DNA of 64,000 nucleotides. Origin: Bombyx mori. Lineage: Eukaryota > Arthropoda > Insecta > Lepidoptera > Bombycidae. The stretch covers positions 8,804,001 to 8,868,000 of the forward strand of contig NC_085109.1 in assembly GCF_030269925.1 (NCBI RefSeq), written 5' to 3'. The notes beneath the pieces are model-generated. The model did no database searches and was not told where the DNA came from. It worked only from the letters and a program-made list of their open reading frames with translations. Positions 1-10,600 of the stretch are shown piece after piece; within the stretch, counting starts at the first letter, position 1; the number at the start of each line of letters is the position of its first letter. A program made the translations under genes and the position numbers.

Positions 1-111
1 CTTTACTGTTTCTTGCGGTCTCGATCTCTGTAATTCGTGAACCAATTCTTGTGTAGATTAAATTTTCGGGGACTATAAATCATATTTCATAAACCAATTT
101 TGATTAATATA

Positions 112-316
112 TTTTTTTGTCCACCTATTTGTTGGTAGCCTAAAAGCCCATTCCAGTTACGCCCGGACGGGGAAGTCACGGGCTCATATTGTAATAATTT
201 GCTAACACTAGCCCTAGCAGGAGCAATGTTTCGCAGAATCTACCAGTAGATCGGAATCGCGACCCACCGAGAAGATCGGGCGAGAAACACAGTGGGCTCC
301 GTCTATTGGGGAGATT
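112..316 (-). mobile_element. LINE 3' tail fragment, jockey-like family
   Basis: This is a diverged 5'-truncated copy of the 3' UTR of the LINE at 3706-8982, reading on the minus strand with its A-tail as the T run at 112-117. Recognisable blocks are the complement of GCGAAGCACTGCTCTTGC and the CCCACTG...GTGGG hairpin. It lies upstream of the first exon I can see. Confidence 0.7.
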
Positions 317-1247
317 TCCTTGTTGACAAGGTTTCAATAACAAAAAAAAAATGCGTGTGCAGTAATTTTCTTCAGACTTCGGTCATTGGGCGACCGCAGT
401 ATCATATGCAACACATTAGAACCAATCATAATTAGAAATATTTGGTTTTGATCATAAATTATAAATGTCTGACTTTATACTTCTAATGAACAAGGAAGAT
501 TGGTACTTTTTGGTCAATTCGCACTGGCACATTAATTTTATTTTAAAATAAGAAAATGTAAATGACACTTAGCAGTTAATTGACATGGCGGTGTTCGTAT
601 AGTTTTTTCTTTTTTAAATTAATGATTTTGTTTTTAAACTAAATATACACTAGATTTCACCATACCATCCCTTTTTTTTTTTAATTATTGGTGAAAAGTA
701 TAAACGATTTTTGCCGCAACAAATTCATGCCGTTTGAAGTGTTTAGCAGTCGTTGTACAATCTTGAACCTTATTTCTTAAGGCCGTTGACCTTATTCACA
801 TGGCTATATTCATGGGCTCCAAAAACTAGGGGATAAAGGTCGTTTGCCCAATTAGAGCAATAAACAAAATATTGCCAAGAAATTCCAATGAACAGCTTTA
901 AACTAATATAAAGTTTCTAACTTTTAAAATTTCCGTAAATAATAAATGGATGTGTTTTTGAACTGGATTACGGTATATACTTACATATTTAGATTTATTT
1001 GGAGCCATACAGGGTCTTGCCTAATTCTCAAATAACGAAAAGATAGACTTCAATCTGAATGACGAATAGTTTCTCTACTTCATTCGAATTTGTGGCTCAA
1101 GGCTACGACATTATTGCTGCGAAGTCTATTGGCCTATTGGCTTACGAACTGTCGGATATACATATCTGATTATCTATTGTAATCAAAAGAAAATAAGACA
1201 ACAACACTTTATAGGTAAAACATTATGTATAATGTGTGCAATTCAAA
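317..1247. other. AT-rich DNA without recognisable feature
   Basis: No exon or repeat family could be supported here. The stretch precedes the first visible exon of the gene ending at 12616, so it is probably intron of that gene. The missing upstream exons should lie to the left of the window. Confidence 0.4.
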
Positions 1248-1503
1248 TTTTTATTTATTTTTTATTGCTTAGATGGGTAGATGAGCACACAGCCCACCTG
1301 GTCTTAAGTGGTTACTGGAGCCCCTAGACATCCACAACTTAAATGCGCCACCCACCTTGAGATATAAGTTTTAAAGGTCTCAAGTATGGTTACAACGGCT
1401 GCCTCACCCTTCAAACCAAAACGTATTACTGCTTCAGATCAGAAATAGGCAGGGTGGTGGTACCCACACGCCCGGACTCACAATAGGTCCTACCACCAGT
1501 AAA
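1248..1503 (-). mobile_element. Bm1-type SINE, headless copy
   Basis: The minus-strand copy begins at the T-rich end (A-tail complement) with TATTGCTTAGATGGGTAG and runs to CCTACCACCAG. It lacks the tRNA-like head, so it is 5'-truncated like most copies in the window. It sits in the intron just before the exon at 1571. Confidence 0.85.
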
Positions 1504-1570
1504 ATTAAATTTAATATTTTAATTCAAACATAAGCTTCGCTTTTCAATTTTATTTTTTTAATAATTTCAG

Positions 1571-1648
1571 TCAATAAGAATGCATACTTACAAAATGGAT
1601 TTCAAAATGTTTTAGAAAAATACGTGCATACAATAAAACGTTTGTCAG
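1571..1648 (+). CDS. Host gene exon (first visible)
   Basis: The acceptor AATAATTTCAG precedes 1571 and the donor GTAACG follows 1648. Only the frame starting with two bases of a split codon is open; it includes GFQNVLEKYVHTIKRLS. The two other frames hit stops. The last base, G, joins AG of the next exon to give Glu. Confidence 0.8.
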
Positions 1649-4600
1649 GTAACGTATTTTTCTTAGTACGATACAGAATGTATGAAAAATAGTTTATTTT
1701 AAGATTATTTCATTAAATTATTCGATTCGATATTCGATAATTAGAATCTACAAGCGCTGCCTTGTCTAGCTAAGATAATTCCTATTTTAAGTACTTTTAA
1801 TAGGGTTTATTTTAAGTCAGTTTTGCTGTGTGCTGTAGGACAGCTTGTACAGTGGCACTGTACAAGGACAGGTACTAACACAATTGAAGCTTCAATTCTC
1901 ATAACTCAAAGAGGGCAGTATTATGTAGGACCATGAGACATTAGCCTGTTTGTTAACCTTTAGAATTAGAAACTTTAAAATGCGATTTATTTCAGAGGAA
2001 CTTCCAAATCATGCATTAGAAGTGCAAATCGATATTACTAGAGAAGGTGCGAACGACCCTGAAGCTCTTCTAAAGAAATACTTACAAATGCATAGGCCAT
2101 GGCTCAGCAGTAAGTTTCAGTTACATCTTTTACATCATCTAATAGCAGTGTCATATTATCAATGGGCACATTGGCGGTTACTAATTTATTTATACGAAAA
2201 TAGTCGATTATACTTTTTTTTTATTGCCCTTTTAGGCAGACGAGCATACGGCCCATCTGATGGTGAGTGGTTACCGTCGCCCATGGACTTCAGCAATGCC
2301 AGGGGCAGAGCCAAGCCGCTGCCTACCAAATGATAGATTTGTGGTATTTTTTTTACTATTAAGGAGCCTACACTAGATAGTGGTTCGCTTATGTTATAAT
2401 GCTCATTGGCGTGAGGATTTCAACTAGGTAGTCTGAATCCTTCGATACCAATTGCAGACTACTAGTACTTTTTCTACCCTCATCCCACTATGAGCGATCG
2501 ACGCAGCATGTCATCCTGTTCCATCCAGGTAGACCTCACGTATCCTCACGTATGCCGTACGTCATCTCTGCACTCACACCCTTCTCTCTCTCTATCTCTC
2601 TCTTATCCCACAGTCCATCCAAGTCTTGGAAACATTTATAATATTATATATTAGGTTAGGTGTTATGTCCTTTTTCATTTAAAATAAATGGAATGATCCT
2701 TCGAGAATTGAGCCCTATAATGATTTCTGCAAAAATACACAAATCATAACTGCGAATTAAACATAATAATATGTAACGCAAATAATTACCATTTTTTCTT
2801 TTTTTTAGGACGAATCAACGATGAAAATAAAATCAGTAAGTTACTAAGGAAATTTAAATCCAAATAAAATCAATTTTATGTGTTTAACAGAAATGCTATA
2901 TAATAATTAGATATCTACTAAAAGATCACAAATGATTTCGTTTAATTATAAAAAAATCTACAAGAACTATGAAAACTTCGGAGCTTGATCATATAAAATA
3001 CTAGCTGTACCCGTCCACTTCGCTGGGCATTTAAAATTAGCACTGATTCTCATCATTAGCGCCCCCGCAACTGGTGTAGGGAGTCCAACACTCATATAAA
3101 TATTAGCCTATCCATTAAGTACATGTCATTCTCGCTCACGACTCGCAAGTCATTCAATCCCGTTTTTGCAGGATAGCCGTCGGAGCCCCGTGGTTCGTCA
3201 GGAACGTCGACCTCCATGACGACCTGGACTTAGAGTCCACCAGTAAGTATATGCAGTCGGCGTCTACGCGCCACTTCGATAAAGCGGCACGACACGAGAA
3301 CCCTCTCATCGTGGCCGCCGGTAACTACATTCCCGATCCTGCGGACAGAATGGAAAGCAGTCGACGTCGCCCAAAACACGTCATCTCGGATCCTCCCGAT
3401 CCACTAACGGTGCTTCTAGGTACTTCAAGCACCGGTCACCGTTCTCGTCGAACCCGTCGCTTGCGACGAAGGGCTCGACGAGTAAATTAACTCCCAGACA
3501 CAGCCCACTGAGTTTCTCGCCGGATCTTCTCAGTGGGTCGCGTTTCCGATCCGGTGGTAGATTCTGCGAAGCACGGCTCTTGCTAGGGTTCGTGTTAGCA
3601 ACGTCATCAGGTTTGAGCCCCGTGAGCTCACCTACAAAAGTTAGGGTTACGCTGACATAGCCTCTCGAGGCTCTCAGCTTAGGTAGGAAAAAAAAAAAAA
3701 AAAAATCACGACTCGGTCGTGCGCGGACGTGCTTTCCGATCCGTGGCCCGCTTGCGAGCCGCGTCTCTGAACTCACAGTTGTGCTCGACAGTGTAGTGAC
3801 CGTGAATACATCGTGCTTACAATTCGGTAGTGCGGACGTGCCGATCCGTTGGTCGCTTGCGATTTGCGTCTCGGAGTCCATTTTTGTGCGCTAAAGTATT
3901 GTAACCGCGAACCCACCTTTTACCAACTGTCTTTTTCAAGACAAAACCAATCGCTACGATCAGGCTTCCTGTGGCACTCACAGGCTAGCGATTTCCTAAC
4001 CCTTCCCAAAACAACAGTCTTTTTCAAGACTAGACCCCCGCTCGCGATTCTGCCTGCTGTAGCACTATACAGCCCGAGCGGGTTCCTTTCCTTTTCCCCG
4101 CCGATTGCCGTTTTCACGGCATAGGCATTCCCCCCCCCTGCTCCTTGCTGTCCTGCAGCACAGGGGGGTTACAAATCCTATCCGGGGCCTCGCCTTTCGG
4201 CGAGTTCAACAAAAGTCCCGGGGCCGCCCCCCTCGGGCAAGAAGACCGAAGAATGGAAAGTGAAAGTGAAAGTGTCAGTGACATTGTCGGGTTCCTTCGG
4301 GATAGGTACCCGTCAATTAGGGCCGAGTATCTCGAGTTTAGGGCCTCTCGTGACAATCCTTCCCCCCCCGCGTCCGTCGCCGCGTATCTCAAACGTGCCT
4401 CGGAGGCACGCCGCGCGCCCCCCGCCGCCGCGTCAAGTTCGAGCGCACGTTCCGACGATGCGACTCACGAAGCGCCTAGCGCTACCCCCACCCCCGCGCC
4501 CGCGTCGACTACGTCATCGCGCGTTTCGTCCGTCGCGACCTCGATCGTTTCGAGTTCAGGCTCCGATACCGAATCGGAGATGGATTTCGAATCCGCGTCA

Positions 4601-7600
4601 AGCCCTCAGCCTGGAACTTCGGATGGGTTCCAAACCGTAACGCGCGGTAAAAAGCGTACTCGCGCCGTGGAGTCCCGGAGCTTCACGACGAAGCAGACAA
4701 AATCCGCGACCGCCTCCCGCCCGCAGGTAGTCGTGACACCGGAGTCGGACTCCGCTCGCCGTGTAACCCCACCGCCGCGTCCCAAACCCGCGCCCGCTCC
4801 TAAAGTAGCTGCCCCGCCCCCGCTGATTCTCCAGGAAAAAACTGCGTGGAACCGCGTTTCCCAGGCCCTTCAGGCAAATAAAATTAATTATACCCATGCG
4901 CGTAACGTCGCGCATGGGATTCAGATAAAGGTCGCAACGCCGGGCGACCATAGGGCCCTCTCTTCATACCTCCGAAAGGAGAACATAGGTTTTCACACCT
5001 ATGCTCTTCAGGAGGACCGCGAGCTCCGCGTAGTAATACGCGGAGTTCCAAAAGAGCTAGATATCGAGTACATTAAGGAGGATCTGACCGCTCAGTCCCT
5101 CCCGCTAGTTAGTGTGCACCGGATGCACAGTGGGCGGGGCAAGCAGCCCTACAACATGATTCTAGTAGCGCTAGAACCCACCCCGGAGGCCAAAAAGAAG
5201 ATCGCATGTCTCACGACAATCTGCGGCCTATCCGGGATCTCAATCGAAGCCCCCCATAAGCGTGGCACTCCCGGGCAGTGCTACAGATGCCAGCTCTATG
5301 GCCACTCGGCGCGTAATTGCCACGCGCGTCCCCGCTGCGTGAAGTGCCTCGGCGATCACGCTACGTTAGATTGCGTTAGAGATAGGGAAACCGCGACCGA
5401 ACCTCCAAGTTGTGTCCTATGCCTTAAGCAAGGGCACCCCGCGAACTACCGTGGATGTCCTAGGGCTCCGCGAAAACGTCCAACCCACCCAGCTCCGCGA
5501 ACCGTCGGCCCAAAGACGTCGGCACCTTCAGTGCCGAAACCCGCCTTCGTGCCGGCTGCAGTTCCCACGGTCTCGGCGTGGAAAAAACCGCTGCCGTATA
5601 CGAAGGCGGGAACGGAAACCGCACCCCCGCCCCCGCTCGTGACACGCCCCGCGCCCCAGCCCCTGCTCGCACCTCGCCCCGCGCCCGCGTTCCGTCCCCC
5701 GCAACCCTCTGCCGTCAACGACTTCGCACTCGTGCGCGACTTCGTCACCGCGGTCAACTTCGACCGTCTGCGATCGTTCGCAGACGCGATACGTAGGTCG
5801 GTAACCCCCGAACAGCGGCTCGCGGCCGCTTTCGATCACATGGACGTCTACGAGTCCGTGTCCCGCACGTTATAAAAATCTTTACCGGTAACCAATGGCG
5901 CAAAAAGGTAGAGAAAAACCGTATTCCCTTACGTTAGCATTCTATAATGCTAACGGACTCGCGCGGCAACGCGATCATATTTTTGAATTCCTCCGCGACA
6001 ATCTTGTAGATATTCTATTAGTGCAGGAAACCTGTCTGAAGCCCTCGCGTCGTGACCCGAAAGTCGCGAATTACGTCATGGTTAGGAATGACAGACTCAC
6101 CGCCTCCAAAGGCGGGACTGCCATTTACTATAGGCGGGCCCTGCACGTTGTCCCTCTCGATACTCCCTCGCTCTCACATATCGAGGCGTCAGTGTGCCGT
6201 ATCTCGCTGACGGGACACCAGCCGATCGTCATCGCATCCGTTTATCTCCCCCGGACAAGCCCCTTCTGAGCAGTGACATCGAGTCACTGTTCGGCATGGG
6301 AGACTCTGTCATCCTGGCAGGCGATTTAAATTGCCACCACACTAGGTGGAACTGCCATCGTACGAACGTTAACGGTAGGCGTCTCGACGCGTTTATAGAC
6401 GACCTCACCTTTGAAGTAGTCGGTCCCCCAACTCCAACATGTTATCCGTATAACATCGCGCTCCGTCCGAGCACTATAGACCTGGCATTGCTTAGGAACG
6501 TAACTCTGCGCTTGCGTTCCATCGAAGCAATGTCAGAGCTCGACTCAGACCACCGACCTGTCGTTATGCAGCTCGGTCGCCCTCACAACCCAGTCACTGT
6601 TACGAGGACCATGGTAGATTGGAATAAGCTGGGCACGTGCCTAGCCGACGCCGCTCCGCCAATCCTCCCTTACGGCCCGGATTCGAATCCATCCCCCGAG
6701 GATACCGTCGAATCCATAAACATCATTACCGATCACATCTCTTCCGCGATCATTAGATCTTCAAAAGAAGTCGATGTGGAGGACAGCTTCCACCGCATCA
6801 GACTGTCCCCCGATCTTAGGAATCTCTTAAGAGTTAGGAACGCGGCAATCCGGGCCTACGATCGTCTTCCCACGCATTCAAACCGGATTCAGATGCGTCG
6901 TCTACAACGCGAAGTCCACTCCCGCTTAAGCGACGCGCGTAACGATAATTGGCACAGTTATTTAGAACAACTCGCGCCCTCCCACCAAGCATACTGGCGA
7001 CTAGCTAGGACTCTCAAATCCGAAACTACCGCTACTATGCCTCCCCTCATACGCCCTTCAGGCCAACCACCGGCATTCGATGACGATGACAAGGCTGAGC
7101 TGCTGGCCGATGCACTGCAAGAGCAGTGCACCACCAGCACTCAACACGCGGACCCCGAACACACCGAGTTAGTCGACAGGGAGGTCGAGCGCAGAGCTTC
7201 CCTGCCGCCCTCGGACGCGTTACCCCCCATTACCACTGACGAAGTTAGAGACGCGATCCACAACCTCCAACCTAGGAAGGCACCCGGCTCCGACGGCATC
7301 CACAACCGCGCGCTAAAACTCTTACCAGTCCAACTGATAGCAATGTTGGCTACAATTTTAAATGCCGCTATGACGCACTGCATCTTTCCCGCGGTGTGGA
7401 AAGAAGCGGACGTTATCGGTATACATAAGCCGGGCAAACCGACAAACGAAACTTCTAGTTACCGTCCGATTAGTCTCCTCTCGACGATAGGAAAAATTTA
7501 CGAACGGCTCCTTAGGAAACGCCTCTGGGATTTTGTTACCGCGAACAAAATGCTCATAGACGAACAGTTCGGATTCCGCTCTAAACACTCGTGCGTACAA

Positions 7601-10600
7601 CAAGTGCACCGCCTCACGGAGCACATTCTGATAGGACTAAATAGGCGTAAACAAATCCCGACCGGCGCCCTCTTCTTCGACATCGCGAAGGCGTTCGACA
7701 AAGTCTGGCACAACGGTTTAATTTACAAACTGTACAACATGGGAGTGCCAGACAGACTCGTGCTCATCATACGAGACTTCTTGTCGAACCGTTCGTTTCG
7801 ATATCGAGTAGAGGGAACTCGTTCTCGTCCCCGTCAACTGACTGCCGGAGTCCCGCAAGGCTCCGCGCTCTCCCCGTTATTATTTAGTTTGTATATCAAT
7901 GATATACCCCGGTCTCCGGAGACCCATCTAGCGCTCTTCGCCGATGACACGGCCATCTACTACTCGTGTAGGAAGATGTCGCTGCTTCATCGGCGACTCC
8001 AGATCGCAGTAGCCACCATGGGACAGTGGTTCCGGAAGTGGCGAATAGACATCAACCCCACGAAAAGCGCAGCGGTGCTCTTCAAAAGGGGTCGCCCTCC
8101 GAACATCACTTCGAGCATCCCACTCCGTAGTAGGCGCGCAAACACCTCCGCCGTTAGTCCCATCACTCTCTTTGGCCAGCCCATACCGTGGGTCTCGAAG
8201 GTCAAATATCTAGGCGTCACCCTCGACAGAGGGATGACATTCCGTCCCCATATAAAAACGGTACGCGACCGCGCCGCGTTTATTCTAGGACGACTCTATC
8301 CAATGCTTTGTAGTCGAAGCAAACTGTCCCTCCGCAATAAGGTAACTCTCTACAAAACTTGTATACGCCCCGTCATGACGTATGCAAGCGTAGTGTTCGC
8401 TCACTCAGCCCGCACCCACTTGAAATCCCTTCAGGTTATTCAATCACGATTCTGCAGGATAGCCGTCGGAGCGCCATGGTTCCTTAGGAATGTGGATCTC
8501 CACGATGACCTGGAGCTCGACTCTCTTAGTAAGTATCTACAGTCGGCATCGCTGCGCCATTTTGAGAAGGCGGCACGACATGAGAACCCTCTCATCGTAG
8601 CCGCTGGAAATTACATACCCGACCCAGTAGACCGAATGGTAAACCGTCGACGTCGCCCAAAGCACGTCATTACGGATCCTCCTGATCCATTAACGGTGCT
8701 TTTAGGCACCACAAGCACCGGTCACCGTTCTCGTCGAACCCGTCGCTTGCGACGAAGGGCTCGACGAGCGAACTAACCCATAGACACAGCCCACTGAGTT
8801 TCTCGCCGGATCTTCTCAGTGGGTCGCGTTTCCGATCCGGCGGTAGATTCTGCGAAGCACTGCTCTTGCTAGGGTCAGTGTTAGCAACTCTCCGGTTGAG
8901 CCCCGCGAGCTCACCTACTAACGTTAGGGCGAAGCTGAAATAGCCTCTCAAGGCTATCAGCATAGGTAGGAAGAAAAAAAAAAAGTACATGTATTATCTA
9001 TTATACATGGATACAAGTTACAAGTCGATCGGATGCATGGTTCAGTAGTTATAACGGAACATCCGTAAAAACCACTGTAGATTTATATATTATTATAAAG
9101 TATAGTAATAAAATTATTTCGATCCAGAATTCTTTTCAACACAATTTAACAAAACATAAGTAGGTTTCTTAACTACCATTTTAAATAGCTGTTTTAATTA
9201 AAATTGCTATGCGAATTACAGATGCTAGCATAGTCACAACGTCCGAAGCTCCGGAAATCTCTTCGACAGTTGGTAAGAATTACGTCAATATTTTTTTTTT
9301 TTATAACTCTTTGAAGCAGTAATGCGTTTCGGTTTGAAGGGTAGGGCAGCCGTTGTAACTATATTGAGACCTTAGGACTTATATCTCAAGATGTTTGGCG
9401 CATTTACGTTGTAGATGTCTATGGGCTCCAGTAACCACTTAACACCAGGTGAGCTGTGAGATCGTCGACACATCTAAGCAATAAAAAAAAAATTAAACAT
9501 TTTATGCGCACGTTCATGATGTAAAATCAATCTATGAAGTTTGGATCGCGATTGTTTTGCCAGGTAACATGTAGCAAAGATGAATATATTACATAAACAT
9601 ATTATAGAAAGTTATTCGAGATAATAATGAATCCAACTCATTTATTACCAGACGCTGCTGATAATCACCGCCAGACATTTATGTCTGCTAATCTTAAATG
9701 TAATTTTACTTTTGTCATAGTATAATAATAACCGATTTTATTAACCGAGTAACTATCAAAAGATGTTTTCTAAATAGCCATACAGTTTCGTCGAAGGTCT
9801 GGCGATTACAAGCTCTTAGACTATAAAGTGATAAAATTAATTTTACATTATCATTTTAAGGTCTTAAAAAAAAGTTAGTTTACATGGAAGATTTAAAAAA
9901 GGCTCTAGATGAATTTGAAAAGAAGCTTGACCGTGGCAGCTCTACCACAACTAGCAACCAGTATGCTTCCACGAATCATTTCAATCAGAACGTTAACCGT
10001 ATTATGGAAATATTGAAGAAAGGTAACCGGGAATTCGTTTTTCATACATATTTTTAAATGCATTGAAATTGTCTTAATCTATTTTAAGATGAAATCACAA
10101 ATGTACCACTATTGACCAAGTATGCCGTATATTTAAGGAGATAGCAACACTAAAGCCTTCGTCAAACAGAACGCGTAATTAGCGCGCGTCAGAGCGCTAA
10201 ACTGACGCCGAGATGTGTTGTACTACTATGGTAACATACCGTCAAACAGAGCCCCAGCGCTATAAGTACGCAGCGCTCTGTCGCGGCGTTAGGACGCTTT
10301 GACGTCAGGCGTTGTAATTTTTTACAAATTTTATTTTAGCGTCCGAGTGAATGTGTATTAAAATACTAGATAATGCCCGAAAAAATTATACAAATAGTTA
10401 GAAAATACCCATGCTTATACAATGCCACATCTGAATCACTCGATTTCTTAATACTTTTAAATTTTCACACTGCTATCGAAAGGCACTATGAATTGACGAA
10501 TGCGTTGCGTCAAGGAGCGTTAGACTCATCTAGTCAATTGGTGTGACATGAAAAGAGCGCGACGTTAAGTACGCGGCGCTAAGTACCCGTTCTGTTTGAC

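Larger units (their letters stand above)
3706..8982 (+). mobile_element. Near-full-length non-LTR retrotransposon, Jockey-clade type
   Basis: It consists of a 5' UTR (3706-4252), ORF1 (4253-5875), ORF2 with an EN-RT layout (5895-8776), a 3' UTR (8777-8970) and an A-rich tail. The two-ORF layout, ORF1 with zinc knuckles and an apurinic-type endonuclease plus RT without a C-terminal zinc knuckle fit the Jockey clade. BMC1 of Bombyx is a possible identity from memory, unverified. It is not autonomous as written because of a frameshift near 6250. It lies in sense orientation inside an intron of the host gene, and its 3' UTR has no AATAAA. Confidence 0.9.

Noticed and set aside
1950..2333. 127-codon frame taken as one protein
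   Set aside because: Only 1996-2109 is exon; the rest is intron plus a family B repeat, as splice sites and the phase of neighbouring exons show.
3381..3881. 166-codon minus-strand frame
   Set aside because: It runs antisense through the LINE 3' UTR and A-tail (poly-Phe stretch); it is a shadow.
4145..4252. Upstream extension of ORF1 from a TTG at 4145
   Set aside because: The frame is open but lies in the hairpin-rich 5' UTR; the ATG at 4253 is the first ATG in this frame and starts a typical sequence.
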